Shown: in pieces, positions 27,236-36,638 of the stretch
Layout: every line of letters starts with the position of its first letter
How positions within the stretch are numbered: position 1 is the first letter of the stretch
Assembly: GCF_037977235.1 (NCBI RefSeq)
Contig: NZ_CP150276.1
Coordinates: 620,001 to 684,000, forward strand
DNA from: Paenibacillus sp. FSL K6-0276
Lineage (GTDB): Bacteria; Bacillota; Bacilli; Paenibacillales; Paenibacillaceae
Direction: 5' to 3'
Length of the DNA: 64,000 bases
Position numbers and translations under genes: made by a program
The notes under the pieces: generated by a model
What the model saw: only the letters and a program-made list of their open reading frames with translations
Told to the model about the DNA's origin: nothing
Database searches by the model: none

Positions 27236-28327
27236 ATGGGGAACGCAAAACTAACCGTAGGACTGGTGTACGGGGGCAAATCCGGAGAACATGAGGTATC
27301 GCTACAGACGGCTTTTGCCGTGATGAACTCATTTGATTACGATAAATATGAGATTATCCCTTTTTACATTTCAAAACAGGGTTTGTGGAAAGTCGGAGAG
27401 ACGTTATCGGCACCTTACAGTGAGGTGGAGCAGCTCAAGCTTTCAGATGCAACGGAAGATATGGGCACAGCCTTGAATGTAGTATTTAGTGGACTATCCG
27501 GTGCGGAAAAATCTGTTGACGTCATGTTCCCGCTACTGCACGGCACCTATGGTGAGGACGGAACGATTCAAGGGTTGTTTGAAATGGCTAATATCCCTTA
27601 CATTGGTGCTGGAGTTCTTGCCTCTTCGGCAGGTATGGATAAGGTTGTCATGAAGAAGCTGTTTGCTGATGCCGGTCTGGATCAGTGTGAATATTGTTAT
27701 TTTAACATCAGCGCTTGGAAAAGAAAAAGTCATGAGTTGATTGTGGGTGTAGAGGATAAACTGGGGTATCCAGTATTCGTAAAGCCTGCTAATCTGGGCT
27801 CAAGTGTAGGTATTTCTAAGGCTTCTGATAAGGAAAGTCTTGTAAAAGCTATAGATTTTGCCTTCCGTTATGACACTAAAGTCATTATTGAGGAATTCGT
27901 GGATGCTCGTGAGGTAGAGGTCGGTGTGCTCGGAAATGATGAGCCAGAGGCCTCTGTTCCGGGTGAAATCGTTTCTTCTGGAGAATATTATGACTACGCA
28001 GCTAAATATACGGACGGCAAATCGCAAATGATGATTCCTGCGCCAGTAGATTCTGAAATTGCTGATCGTCTGCGGGAGTCCGCGATAACCGCTTTTAGAG
28101 CAATTGAGGGTAGCGGGATTACCCGGGCAGACTTCTTCCTGCGGAGATCGGATGGTAAAATTCTAATTAACGAAGTGAATACGATGCCTGGCTTCACTCC
28201 TTACAGCATGTATCCGCTATTGTGGCGTGAGACAGGTGTATCCTATAGAGCTCTGTTAGACCGTATGATTGAGTTAGCCTTAGAGCGCTATAATTTCAAA
28301 CAAGGTCTTAAGTATGACAACGAGTAA
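27236..28327 (+). CDS. ddl: D-alanine--D-alanine ligase
   Basis: ATP-grasp ligase making the D-Ala-D-Ala dipeptide of peptidoglycan. 363 residues. Signatures: LVYGGKSGEHEVS at the N-terminus, VFPLLHGTYGEDGTIQG-type loop (here MFPLLHGTYGEDG), VKPANLGSSVGISK, and the metal-binding EVNTMPGFTPYSMYP. The frame is open far upstream into the previous gene; the ATG at 27236 with AGAGG/AAAGG upstream gives the standard N-terminus. The Tyr in GVSY-type and active-site loop residues look like the D-Ala form, not D-Lac, but this was not aligned. Confidence 0.95.
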   Translation: MGNAKLTVGLVYGGKSGEHEVSLQTAFAVMNSFDYDKYEIIPFYISKQGLWKVGETLSAPYSEVEQLKLSDATEDMGTALNVVFSGLSGAEKSVDVMFPLLHGTYGEDGTIQGLFEMANIPYIGAGVLASSAGMDKVVMKKLFADAGLDQCEYCYFNISAWKRKSHELIVGVEDKLGYPVFVKPANLGSSVGISKASDKESLVKAIDFAFRYDTKVIIEEFVDAREVEVGVLGNDEPEASVPGEIVSSGEYYDYAAKYTDGKSQMMIPAPVDSEIADRLRESAITAFRAIEGSGITRADFFLRRSDGKILINEVNTMPGFTPYSMYPLLWRETGVSYRALLDRMIELALERYNFKQGLKYDNE

Positions 28328-28374
28328 TTGAAGCTATTATCGGGATCATCCCGACTGGAAAGGAGTGAAGAATT

Positions 28375-28692
28375 ATGGGTTTTCAAACAGAATTCAATTC
28401 CGTCTGCAAGTTCAAGAATGAACAAGAGCTGTACGAGCTGCTGGAGTATGGGCGTACCAAAATGGTGAAGCAGGGTTTCCGCGTGTATCCGACGGGTCAG
28501 AAGGTGATTGCTTACACACCTGAGAATGTAGCTGTAGCGATTGTCAAAATCTCAGCTTCAATTGCAGAGATTAATTTTCAAGGACATGAGGTTACAGCGG
28601 TAGAAATGGAACTGGTGCGTAAATTGAATGAAGAAGAGTCCAGAGTGCAAACTGCACTGGCTGAAGAAATGTTTTTTGGACCGCAGGGATGA
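28375..28692 (+). CDS. Conserved hypothetical protein, 105 residues
   Basis: Not recognised. Small, mixed-charge, soluble-looking protein starting MGFQTEFNSVCKFKNEQEL, with an alternating beta-strand region (KVIAYTPENVAVAIVKISAS) and a helical Glu-rich end. AAAGGAG lies 10 bases before the ATG. Its stop overlaps the uvsE start (ATGA at 28689-28692), so the two are translationally coupled and may work together, perhaps in DNA repair; that is inference from position. Confidence 0.8.
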   Translation: MGFQTEFNSVCKFKNEQELYELLEYGRTKMVKQGFRVYPTGQKVIAYTPENVAVAIVKISASIAEINFQGHEVTAVEMELVRKLNEEESRVQTALAEEMFFGPQG

Positions 28693-29696
28693 TTGTCCGC
28701 TTTGGATATGTAGCGATGTCCACCGTTATTAAAGACTGCTCCCCATCCAAGACCATGACGATGACCTCCTTCAAGAAGTTGGATGACCGTGAAGCGGCAC
28801 TTCGGCGTCTGGAGAACATCTCTCGGATGAATCTGCATAATACGCTGCGACTGATGAAGCATAATATTGCTTCGGACATCTTGGTGTATCGTCTCACCTC
28901 CAAGTTGATTCCTCTAGCAACGCATCCTGATTTGCAGGACTGGAATCCGTTTGCCTCGCTCGCTGAGGAATTCGCGGAGGTGGGGCAATATGTGAAGAAG
29001 AATGGGATGCGGGTGTCCTTTCATCCAGATCACTTTACAGTGCTTAGTACACCCCGTCCTGAGGTGCTGGTGAGTTCTATACGGGATTTACAGAACCACA
29101 CGGACATGCTGGATGCCATGGGACTTCCTGCAATGGCGAAGAACAATATTCATATTGGCGGAGCCTACGGGGACAAGCTGGTGGCAGCGAAGCGGTTCGA
29201 GAAGCATTTCCGCGAGTTGCCAGTAGCGCTGCAAGAGCGTATTACGCTGGAGAATGATGATAAGACCTTTACAGCCCCTGAGACACTAGCGGTCTGCCAG
29301 AGTGTAGGACTGCCGATGGTGCTGGATATTCACCACCAATGGGTGAATAATGAAGGAGAGCTCCCTTGGGAGCTGTGGCCTGATATTCAGCAGACATGGC
29401 GAAGCGCGCTTGCGCAGAAGGACGTCCCTTCGGGAGAACTTTTGCCACCTAAGATTCATGTATCCAGTCCGCGCAGTCCGTCTGATCCTCGCAGTCATGC
29501 AGATGGCGTGGAGCCTGCGCCGTTACTAGCCTTTTTAAAGCGTATTGCTGCAGATACCCCTGCTATCGATGTTATGATTGAGGCTAAACTAAAAGATGGT
29601 GCATTGTTTGGGTTGATGGAGGCTATGAAGGAGCTGGCTGAAGCTGGTAACGGAATCTCCGTATTAAATGGGGCAAGTGTGATTATCGAACCATAA
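28689..29696 (+). CDS. uvsE: UV damage endonuclease
   Basis: UVDE-family TIM-barrel endonuclease that nicks next to UV photoproducts. 335 residues. Characteristic stretches are IVRFGYVAMS at the N-terminus, NLHNTLRLMKHN, VSFHPDHFTVL, HIGGAYGDK, TLENDDKTF and VLDIHHQWVN, providing the His/Glu/Asp metal ligands. The ATG overlaps the previous stop. Typical of spore-formers lacking or supplementing spore photoproduct lyase. The 237 bases after it show no terminator or gene that I can identify. Confidence 0.94.
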   Translation: MIVRFGYVAMSTVIKDCSPSKTMTMTSFKKLDDREAALRRLENISRMNLHNTLRLMKHNIASDILVYRLTSKLIPLATHPDLQDWNPFASLAEEFAEVGQYVKKNGMRVSFHPDHFTVLSTPRPEVLVSSIRDLQNHTDMLDAMGLPAMAKNNIHIGGAYGDKLVAAKRFEKHFRELPVALQERITLENDDKTFTAPETLAVCQSVGLPMVLDIHHQWVNNEGELPWELWPDIQQTWRSALAQKDVPSGELLPPKIHVSSPRSPSDPRSHADGVEPAPLLAFLKRIAADTPAIDVMIEAKLKDGALFGLMEAMKELAEAGNGISVLNGASVIIEP

Positions 29697-29933
29697 ACAA
29701 TGAAAATAAGGGAATAGGCCAGAATTCGGGTCCTATCTTGACTTGATATGTAGCGTGAAATAGGGTACGTTGAATGAAACTTATTATGAATAATATTCAA
29801 GGGATCATATGAGAATTGGGTATCCTTATGGCGGAACTTTGGTAACGTTTTGGCGTATTGAACGGTATTGTGAATAGGATTGCTTTAAATTTCATGCCAA
29901 TGGCGATTATGTTCAAGGAAGCGGAGTGAAGAT

Positions 29934-30818
29934 ATGAGTCCTTTAAAACCAGAGGGTAAGAAAGAACGTGAACCCTATGTTGTAACGAGCAAGGGACATA
30001 CGGCGGTAGCCATTAATGCTGCTGCCAAAGCAGGAGAATGGATAAAGAGCAGACAGGGCCTGGTGAAGGAACTTAATACGAAAACATCAGCACAGGATCT
30101 GGTTACGGAAGTAGATAAAGGCGTTGAACAGATGATCCGCAGGTTGATCTTGACGCATTATCCAGACCATGCGATCCTCGGTGAGGAAGGCGTGTCTCCG
30201 GGAGCAGCAGCAGCAACCGCTGCACTGGAAGAAGCTCGTGAGCATGAATATCTGTGGATTGTAGATCCTGTAGATGGTACGACTAATTTTGTACACGGAT
30301 TTCCTTTTTACTGTGTCTCCATTGCTTTAGTGATTCGTGGAGAATTAACGGTTGGTGTCATTTACGATCCGATTCGTGATGAAATGTTCGTCGCTGAAAA
30401 AGGTAAAGGAGCCTACATGCATGGTGTTCCAACCTCAGTCTCTACGGAGAACGTTTTTGGAGACAGTTTGATTGCTATGGGCTTTCCGCCAGATCGTGAA
30501 TTTGCACAACCTGTGAATATGGCAGGACTGCAGAGCATTCTTCCACAGATTCGTGGTATTCGTGCAGGAGGTTCGGCTGCTCTACATTTGGCTTATGTGG
30601 CAGCAGGTCGGGTAGATGGATACTGGGAAGTAGGCTTAAGCCCTTGGGATTGTGCAGCCGGAGTGCTGCTTGTACTTGAATCAGGGGGCAGAATTACGGA
30701 TACTCTTGGGCGTCCATACGATATTGGCACTCGTCATGTAGTAGCAAGTAATGGTCATATTCACGAATATTTGGTTTCGTCACTGAAGAATGCTGAAGCA
30801 ACAGGATATAAGCTTTAG
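29934..30818 (+). CDS. Inositol monophosphatase family protein (SuhB-like)
   Basis: Li-sensitive, Mg-dependent phosphatase fold, 294 residues. Metal sites are visible: GEEG near residue 83, WIVDPVDGTTNFVHGFP with the classic DPVDGT, and the C-terminal WEVGLSPWDCAAG. Substrate may be inositol phosphate, a nucleotide such as PAP, or another sugar phosphate; the family does not decide. An N-terminal 15-residue charged leader precedes the domain. GGAG sits 8 bases before the ATG. A small acidic gene follows after 15 bases. Confidence 0.9.
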   Translation: MSPLKPEGKKEREPYVVTSKGHTAVAINAAAKAGEWIKSRQGLVKELNTKTSAQDLVTEVDKGVEQMIRRLILTHYPDHAILGEEGVSPGAAAATAALEEAREHEYLWIVDPVDGTTNFVHGFPFYCVSIALVIRGELTVGVIYDPIRDEMFVAEKGKGAYMHGVPTSVSTENVFGDSLIAMGFPPDREFAQPVNMAGLQSILPQIRGIRAGGSAALHLAYVAAGRVDGYWEVGLSPWDCAAGVLLVLESGGRITDTLGRPYDIGTRHVVASNGHIHEYLVSSLKNAEATGYKL

Positions 30819-30833
30819 GGAGGACGACGCATC

Positions 30834-31094
30834 ATGAGCGAGAAGGATGATCTGGAACGCAAGCTAAGTGAAATGTTGGTAGATGGCGAGATGGAACAGG
30901 GCGACCGTATAGCTAAAGAAATCCGTGAAATCTCTCCGAAGTATGAAATCCGTATCCAGACCACAATGGATCCTATTGTGGAGGAGACGCTGCGTTATCG
31001 TAAGATTGGACATGAACTAGACGATCGTTATGATAAATATCTGGAGCGTGCCGGGAAGAATTTGAAGCCGCAAGAGGATTCAGATAAAGAATAA
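30834..31094 (+). CDS. Conserved hypothetical protein, 86 residues, charged helical
   Basis: Not recognised. Highly charged and predicted mostly helical: KDDLERKLSEMLVDGEMEQGD at the start, then a central PKYEIRIQTTMDP and KIGHELDDRYDKYLERAG. The ATG has AGGGAGGA upstream and follows the phosphatase gene by 15 bases, implying an operon. No membrane segment or signal peptide. A hairpin terminator lies about 40 bases after its stop. Confidence 0.75.
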   Translation: MSEKDDLERKLSEMLVDGEMEQGDRIAKEIREISPKYEIRIQTTMDPIVEETLRYRKIGHELDDRYDKYLERAGKNLKPQEDSDKE

Positions 31095-31133
31095 TACATT
31101 CGTTTCCAGCTGTGAAAAAAATAGTGATTTGCA

Positions 31134-31167
31134 GGGCGGCTTCCCGAATATGGGAGGCCGCTCTTTT
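31134..31167 (+). terminator. Terminator after the small charged protein gene
   Basis: GCGGCTTCCC pairs with GGGAGGCCGC around GAATAT (one mismatch), followed by TCTTTTG. Confidence 0.75.
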
Positions 31168-31221
31168 GCGTTGCTATCAGGGATGGTAGAATGAGAATTA
31201 GAACATTTTGGGAGGGATACG

Positions 31222-32514
31222 ATGCTAAGCAAGTGGAAAAGAATTTTAGCAGCTAGCACAAGCAGTATGCTTTTGTTATCTGTGCTGATTGGCGTAGGTG
31301 CCGGATCGGCAAATGCGGCTGACACGTCTGCAACACAAGACTTGGGTCAGGATGTCTTTCGCATCGTAGCTCTTGGCGATTCGATTACTGCTGGATACGA
31401 GCCAGGAATGAAGGATGTGAATACCAAGCCATACGGCTATGCGGAGCGACTGCTGGAGCAGGGTTGGTATCATGGCCGGAGCGAGCTTACCAATTATGGT
31501 ATTCTAGGTCTGACCACTGCTGGATTACGTAATTACACAGGAGCCATCAAGGACGGCTCAGCGATTACAGCTGAAGGTATTCAGTCAGGTCTTCCAGATC
31601 CAAGGATAGACCAGTTCGTAAAGTTAACCCCGCAGATCGCATCAGAGTTAAAGGAAGCCGATCTGATTACGATTACAATTGGGGGGAATGATGTAAGCCG
31701 TCTTTTCTTACAGGTTAAGGAGTTGACGGATACAGATTTCGAATCTCAGCTGGAGCAGAAGCTAGCGGATTACAATATGAATGTGAAGGTAAGTCTTGAG
31801 AATCTTCGTGCGATAAATCCTCAAGCAACAATTATACTGGCTGACCAATATCAGCCTGCTCCTAAGATCGCTCTTGGTGCGATGTACACTAAATTGATGA
31901 CCGCAGCAGCGAAATTTACGGATTCGGCAGATCGTGTGGCTGCAAGTATGAATCAAGAGGGAGCAAAGGTATTAGTAGCTCATGTTGCGGCAAAGTTTGC
32001 CGGCTCAGAGGGATCACTCACGCATATTATCGGGGCAGGACAAGCAGATTTTCACCCTACGCAGCTCGGATACGAGACCATTGCAAAAGTATTTGCTGAA
32101 TTACAATGGGGGGAATACCGCATTCCCACTGTAGCTGCGATGGCTACGGACACTGTACCGATGTCGATTGTTGTAAAGGGCGTAGAGTTAAATACACCGA
32201 ATAAGCCCATCCTTAGGAATGGTCAGAACTTCTTGGCGCTTAAAGATATCCTAAATGCCGTAGGAGCTAACGGAAAGTGGGATAATAAGACATCCAGTGC
32301 GACTATTGAATACGGTGGACGGACTGTTGTAATCACGATTGGAAGCAAATTTATTAAGGTTAATGGACAGAATGTAGCCATTGATACCCCTGCTTTTCTG
32401 CAAAAGGTAGGCAAAGAAGATAAAACTTATCTTCCCCTTGCCGCATTGGCGACCGGACTTGGATTCGATGTGAATTATAGTAGCAAACTGCGAACTGCTT
32501 TCATAAATCCATAA
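31222..32514 (+). CDS. Secreted SGNH/GDSL hydrolase with copper-amine-oxidase-like stalk
   Basis: 430 residues. A signal peptide (basic MLSKWKR, hydrophobic core, likely cleavage after SANA near residue 32) directs export. Residues 45-290 are an SGNH hydrolase with ALGDSITAG (Ser), TIGGNDVSR (Gly, Asn) and DFHPTQLGY (Asp, His). Residues 310-430 form a copper-amine-oxidase-N-terminal-like domain (ALKDILNAVGANGKWD, YLPLAALATGLGF), common as a wall-associated stalk in Paenibacillus. Probable lipase or esterase acting on wall or extracellular material. GGGAGG precedes the ATG. Confidence 0.88.
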   Translation: MLSKWKRILAASTSSMLLLSVLIGVGAGSANAADTSATQDLGQDVFRIVALGDSITAGYEPGMKDVNTKPYGYAERLLEQGWYHGRSELTNYGILGLTTAGLRNYTGAIKDGSAITAEGIQSGLPDPRIDQFVKLTPQIASELKEADLITITIGGNDVSRLFLQVKELTDTDFESQLEQKLADYNMNVKVSLENLRAINPQATIILADQYQPAPKIALGAMYTKLMTAAAKFTDSADRVAASMNQEGAKVLVAHVAAKFAGSEGSLTHIIGAGQADFHPTQLGYETIAKVFAELQWGEYRIPTVAAMATDTVPMSIVVKGVELNTPNKPILRNGQNFLALKDILNAVGANGKWDNKTSSATIEYGGRTVVITIGSKFIKVNGQNVAIDTPAFLQKVGKEDKTYLPLAALATGLGFDVNYSSKLRTAFINP

Positions 32515-32575
32515 ATCTACATACTATATCATAAGTACTTTAAATTAAGCCCGTAAGGCAAAGGTGGATGGAATA

Positions 32576-33166
32576 TTGTCTAGTTCAAAATTTAGTGCTG
32601 AATATATCATCAATATGGATGATATTGTACGGGAAGGTCATCCCGTGCTTCGTACCGTAGCTGGGCCAGTAGAGCTTCCTTTACAGGAGGAGGATCGTGA
32701 GACTCTGCAATGTATGCTTCAGTTTCTGAAGAACAGTCAGGACCCGGAGATTTCCGAAGAATACAATTTACGCTCTGGCGTAGGTCTGTCAGCGAATCAA
32801 ATCGGCCTTACGAAGCGTATGTTCGTGATGTATTCTATGGACGAAAGAGGGAGGATTGTAGAGCATGCTTGGGTTAACCCTAAGATCATCAGTCACTCAC
32901 TAACCATGGTGTACTTACCGGAGAGCGAGGGGTGTCTGTCCGTTGATCGACCGGTGCATGGATTTGTACCAAGGTACGAATCTGTGAAGGTGAAGGGATA
33001 TGATCTTGAGGGTAAGGAAGTGGTCCTTAAATTTAAGGGCTACCAAGCTATCATCATTCAGCATGAGATTGATCATCTCGATGGGATCATGTTCTACGAC
33101 CGAATCAACAAGGAGAATCCATTCAAGCTTCCTCAGGGAGTGGAAATCCGTAACTTGTACGAATAA
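32576..33166 (+). CDS. def: Peptide deformylase
   Basis: Removes the formyl group from nascent proteins. Motif 1 reads GVGLSANQIG rather than the usual GVGLAAPQIG; motif 2 is EGCLSV with the metal Cys, motif 3 is QHEIDHLDG with the two metal His and catalytic Glu, so activity should be retained. The start is uncertain: a GTG at 32564, a TTG at 32576 (AAGGTGG eight bases upstream, preferred) and an ATG at 32615 are all in frame; the core begins near the last. It stands alone. Confidence 0.92.
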   Translation: MSSSKFSAEYIINMDDIVREGHPVLRTVAGPVELPLQEEDRETLQCMLQFLKNSQDPEISEEYNLRSGVGLSANQIGLTKRMFVMYSMDERGRIVEHAWVNPKIISHSLTMVYLPESEGCLSVDRPVHGFVPRYESVKVKGYDLEGKEVVLKFKGYQAIIIQHEIDHLDGIMFYDRINKENPFKLPQGVEIRNLYE

Positions 33167-33186
33167 AAGAAAATCTCTGAATCATA

Positions 33187-33234
33187 AAGCGTGTGATCTT
33201 GCAGCATAAAGCTGAGGAACACATGCTTTTTTTT
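33187..33234 (+). terminator. Terminator after def
   Basis: AAGCGTGTG pairs with CACATGCTT (one G-T) across a long loop, followed by TTTTTTT. Confidence 0.6.
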
Positions 33235-33342
33235 GCTATCTGCAAGATTGAATGATTTCAGTTATTTTACAAATTAATCCATGGGAGGTACCATATAGCT
33301 AATGGGTAAAAATTAATTTTAGGATCAGAAGGAGGCTTTTAA

Positions 33343-33960
33343 ATGGGTTGGAGTAAAATGCCAATAAGAGGCGTGGTCAATGAATATAATGATGAGGTTA
33401 AGAAGATTGATGAGCAGATTTTATCATTGATTCAGGAACGTAAAGCTATAACAGGCAAAAAACGGTTTTCCCCCGAGAGTGAGCTCCTTGAGGAATGGTC
33501 AACTAGATTCGAGATGGACACTTCTCAGATTGTACAGTATATACACAGTCTGAATGAGGCTGTGCCCAGACGAAAATATTGGGAAGAGCCGGGCTTACTA
33601 CTCGGTGTACTTCCGATTGTGAAGCGGACAGTCCTCGAAGATTGCGAGTATACACTTACACATGCTATGCAGTATGAAACGCTCAGTATAGTTACTGTGG
33701 AGATCAAGTATTTAAAGGAAACGGTGGAGCGCGTTCATCTTAGACCCGCTCTAACATTGGAAATTATAAGTGAGGCAGCCTATGAAATCCAGTCGCATGG
33801 AGGTCACGGAGGGGGCGCCCATACACAAATGCAGTTCTTGGTCTCGCCACCGCTGCCAACGGATCTGGATACGGTTCAATTTGCCTTAATACCCGGAGAA
33901 GACCGAATGTTTGGACCTGCAATGACGGAGATTATATTGGACAAGCAAATTGATTTTTGA
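33343..33960 (+). CDS. Conserved hypothetical protein, 205 residues
   Basis: Not recognised. Residues 15-65 look like a helical segment with a chorismate-mutase-like register (KIDEQILSLIQERKAIT), followed by a beta-rich part containing LLLGVLPIVKRT, VTVEIKYLKETVE and a Gly/His-rich loop SHGGHGGGAHTQ near residues 150-161. No signal peptide or membrane segment. AAGGAGG lies 9 bases before the ATG. Monocistronic with its own terminator. Confidence 0.8.
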   Translation: MGWSKMPIRGVVNEYNDEVKKIDEQILSLIQERKAITGKKRFSPESELLEEWSTRFEMDTSQIVQYIHSLNEAVPRRKYWEEPGLLLGVLPIVKRTVLEDCEYTLTHAMQYETLSIVTVEIKYLKETVERVHLRPALTLEIISEAAYEIQSHGGHGGGAHTQMQFLVSPPLPTDLDTVQFALIPGEDRMFGPAMTEIILDKQIDF

Positions 33961-33976
33961 TTCAGCTTATTCAAAA

Positions 33977-34012
33977 AAACCTACCACCAAAAGTTTGGTG
34001 GTAGGTTTTAGT
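33977..34012. terminator. Bidirectional terminator before hemL
   Basis: AAAACCTACCACCAAA pairs with TTTGGTGGTAGGTTTT around a 2-3 base loop, with A run on the left and T on the right. Serves the convergent genes. Confidence 0.85.
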
Positions 34013-34037
34013 ATGCTTAGTGGCTGTAAAAAATGTC

Positions 34038-35354
34038 TTATTTCTCAGCAGCCATAGCGCGGAATGATTCTTCAGCAGCAATAAGCGTAGCATCGATATC
34101 CGCATCGGTATGTGCTGTCGTTAAGAACCAAGCTTCATACTTCGAAGGGGCAAGGTTAATGCCTCGGTTCAGCATATGCCGGAAGAAGCTGCCAAACACT
34201 TCGCCATCTGTATCCTGAGCTTCGTCATAATTCGTCACCGGATGATTACAGAAATGAGTAGAGAATGAGCCACGGATACGGTTGATCGTCAGTGGGATGC
34301 CATGACGGTCTGCCGATTCCTGAAGTCCGTCGACAAGACGGATCGCAAGACGTTCCATCTCATCGTATACACCTTCTGCACTCAGAACTTCCAGACAGGC
34401 AATCCCGGCAGAAATGGACGCAGGATTTCCTGCCATTGTACCGGCTTGGTAGGCCGGTCCGAGTGGAGCTACTTGTTCCATTACATGCTTACGTCCGCCA
34501 TAAGCGCCGATAGGCAGGCCGCCACCGATGATTTTGCCGAGTGCTGTAAGGTCAGGAGTAATGTCTTCATGGTTATCCAGCCCTGCATACGTTTGTGTGG
34601 AACCATAGTGGAAGCGGAAAGCGGTAATGACCTCGTCATAAATAACGAGTGAGCTATTATCATGAGCCAATTTGCATAGCCCTTCGAGGAAACCAGGTTT
34701 AGGCATAACCATACCGAAATTACCGACGATCGGTTCAACCATTACAGCGGCGACATCTTCGCCCCATTTCTCTAGTGCCTCTCGTAGGCTATCCAGATCA
34801 TTAAAAGGAACAGTGATTACTTCCTGTGCGATACTGCTTGGAACACCGGCACTATCTGGAATACCAAGCGTAGAAGGTCCGGATCCTGCTGCTACGAGCA
34901 CCAGATCGGAGTGGCCGTGGTAGCAGCCAGCGAATTTTACGATTTTGCTGCGTTTTGTATAAGCACGAGCCACACGAATCGTAGTCATAACCGCTTCTGT
35001 GCCGGAATTGACGAACCGTACTTTATCCATAGATGGAATAGCTTCTTTTAGCATTTTAGCAAGCTTAATTTCGAGCTGGGTTGGGGTTCCGTAAAGAACA
35101 CCATTTTCTGCCGCAGTGGTAATTGCTTTCGTAATGTGAGGATGAGCATGGCCGGTAATGATCGGTCCATAAGCCTGTAGATAATCTATATATTCGTTGC
35201 CGTCTTCATCCCAGAAGTGAGATCCGCTGGCACGTTTCATAAATACGGGTGCGCCGCCGCCAACGGCCTTGAAGGAACGGGAAGGGCTGTTCACACCTCC
35301 GACGATATGTTGAAGGGCTTCATGATAAAGTTGCTCTGATGTGGAACGATTCAT
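34038..35354 (-). CDS. hemL: Glutamate-1-semialdehyde 2,1-aminomutase (GsaB-like)
   Basis: PLP enzyme forming 5-aminolevulinate for haem. About 438 residues. The PLP lysine is in [12 protein letters not shown], with [10 protein letters not shown] and [11 protein letters not shown]. The stretch [18 protein letters not shown] matches the GsaB paralogue of Bacilli rather than the operon-encoded HemL, and no other hem gene is nearby, supporting a second copy. The frame opens at 35387, but ATG 35354 has AAAGGATG upstream and is preferred. A terminator shared with the convergent gene follows. Confidence 0.93.
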   Translation of the reverse strand: MNRSTSEQLYHEALQHIVGGVNSPSRSFKAVGGGAPVFMKRASGSHFWDEDGNEYIDYLQAYGPIITGHAHPHITKAITTAAENGVLYGTPTQLEIKLAKMLKEAIPSMDKVRFVNSGTEAVMTTIRVARAYTKRSKIVKFAGCYHGHSDLVLVAAGSGPSTLGIPDSAGVPSSIAQEVITVPFNDLDSLREALEKWGEDVAAVMVEPIVGNFGMVMPKPGFLEGLCKLAHDNSSLVIYDEVITAFRFHYGSTQTYAGLDNHEDITPDLTALGKIIGGGLPIGAYGGRKHVMEQVAPLGPAYQAGTMAGNPASISAGIACLEVLSAEGVYDEMERLAIRLVDGLQESADRHGIPLTINRIRGSFSTHFCNHPVTNYDEAQDTDGEVFGSFFRHMLNRGINLAPSKYEAWFLTTAHTDADIDATLIAAEESFRAMAAEK

Positions 35355-35486
35355 AATGTGATCATCCTTTCGTTTGTCGATGCTCATGGGAACGGGCGAA
35401 CAACGGTATTTCCGCTGTCCGCCCGTATTATACCAAGTAACTGTGATTTCCTGCTGTGTCTACTGTGAAAATTGCTTGTCAGATCC

Positions 35487-36533
35487 TTACTTGGTTCCGC
35501 TAGTATTACTATTTGAAGTAGTCTCTGGTGAAGGTGTAGGTGTTGGCTCAGGTCCATTTAAGGTATCCTGAACAAATTCCTTTAATTTCTTCTCACTGCG
35601 AATGCCTATAACGGAAGCTCCGTCACTGGTGGTCTCCTCCTTGAGCAGATCCATCGGCGGAATTTGCTCACTCCCCCCCATGGTGCTATCGTACCCAACG
35701 GTTGCCAGCTTCCACATATCATTTACTGACAGATTGGTTTCAATATAAGGCGTAACTTGAGACAAGATATTCGGTAGCTTGATGATGGATGTGGTCTGGA
35801 TCAGTTTGTCAGCCACAACCTTGAGAAATGCACGCTGGCGCTCGGTCCGAGAGAAGTCGGAGGTAGCGTCATGTCGAAAACGTACATATTGCAGGGCTTT
35901 ATTACCATCGAGATGCTGATATCCTTTTTTAAGATCAATGTCATATTCGGGACCGTCTGCAATGGTCTTGTACACCATGTCTTTCTCGACTTCATAATCT
36001 ACACCACCAACGGCATCTACTAACTTGATGAATCCCTGGAAGTCCGTGTAGACATAATATTGAATCGGGATGCCGAGCAGATCACTTACGGTTTGCATCG
36101 CCGTGTTAGGTCCATAAATGATAGCTGAATTAATACGTTTTTCGCCGTGATCTGGAATCGGAACGTAAGTGTCTCTAAGAATTGAGAATACGCTGATTTT
36201 CTTCTTCACGGGATCAAGTGAGGCGACGAGCATTGTATCGGAACGAGGAATTTCCCCCTTCTTGACACCGCGGGCATCTACGCCCATTAGTAGTATATTA
36301 ACAGGCTCTGTACCTTCCCACTTTGGAGGTTCTGGAGTGTCAACATCAACGGTTTCAGCATTCTTGAATGGTGAATTCTCGGTGTTCGACATGCTTCCAA
36401 GCTCAGTGTAGATGGATGTAAAGAAGTAAATGGCCCCACCGATAATAAGGAGGAGTATAATGGCCAGTGTCCAAAGCAGCGGTTTCTTTTTTGACTTACC
36501 AGTCTTTGCGTGCCTTTTCTTTCTAGGTGGCAT
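35487..36533 (-). CDS. LCP (LytR-CpsA-Psr) family protein
   Basis: Membrane-anchored ligase or related phosphotransferase attaching wall teichoic acid or other glycopolymers to peptidoglycan. About 348 residues. A very basic N-terminus (PPRKKRHAKTGKSKKK), one membrane helix near residues 20-40, then the extracellular LCP domain with LLMGVDARG, RSDTMLVASLDP and the conserved Arg pair DFSRTERQRAFL. The C-terminus is a P/T/S-rich tail. A start at 36554 is open, but ATG 36533 has AAAGGAAG upstream and is preferred. Confidence 0.9.
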   Translation of the reverse strand: MPPRKKRHAKTGKSKKKPLLWTLAIILLLIIGGAIYFFTSIYTELGSMSNTENSPFKNAETVDVDTPEPPKWEGTEPVNILLMGVDARGVKKGEIPRSDTMLVASLDPVKKKISVFSILRDTYVPIPDHGEKRINSAIIYGPNTAMQTVSDLLGIPIQYYVYTDFQGFIKLVDAVGGVDYEVEKDMVYKTIADGPEYDIDLKKGYQHLDGNKALQYVRFRHDATSDFSRTERQRAFLKVVADKLIQTTSIIKLPNILSQVTPYIETNLSVNDMWKLATVGYDSTMGGSEQIPPMDLLKEETTSDGASVIGIRSEKKLKEFVQDTLNGPEPTPTPSPETTSNSNTSGTK

Positions 36534-36638
36534 TTCTCGTTCTTCCTTTCGCATTCACATTCTCTACATTATAATTTCTTTTGGGGATACGCGCAATTCA
36601 TGCTCAATCCACCAATATCAAGAAGGAGTGGATATAAC

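Noticed and set aside
36510..36638. N-terminal extension of the Bcp peroxiredoxin
   Set aside because: It would overlap the divergent LCP gene start and lacks a ribosome site; TTG 36639 has AAGGAGTG.
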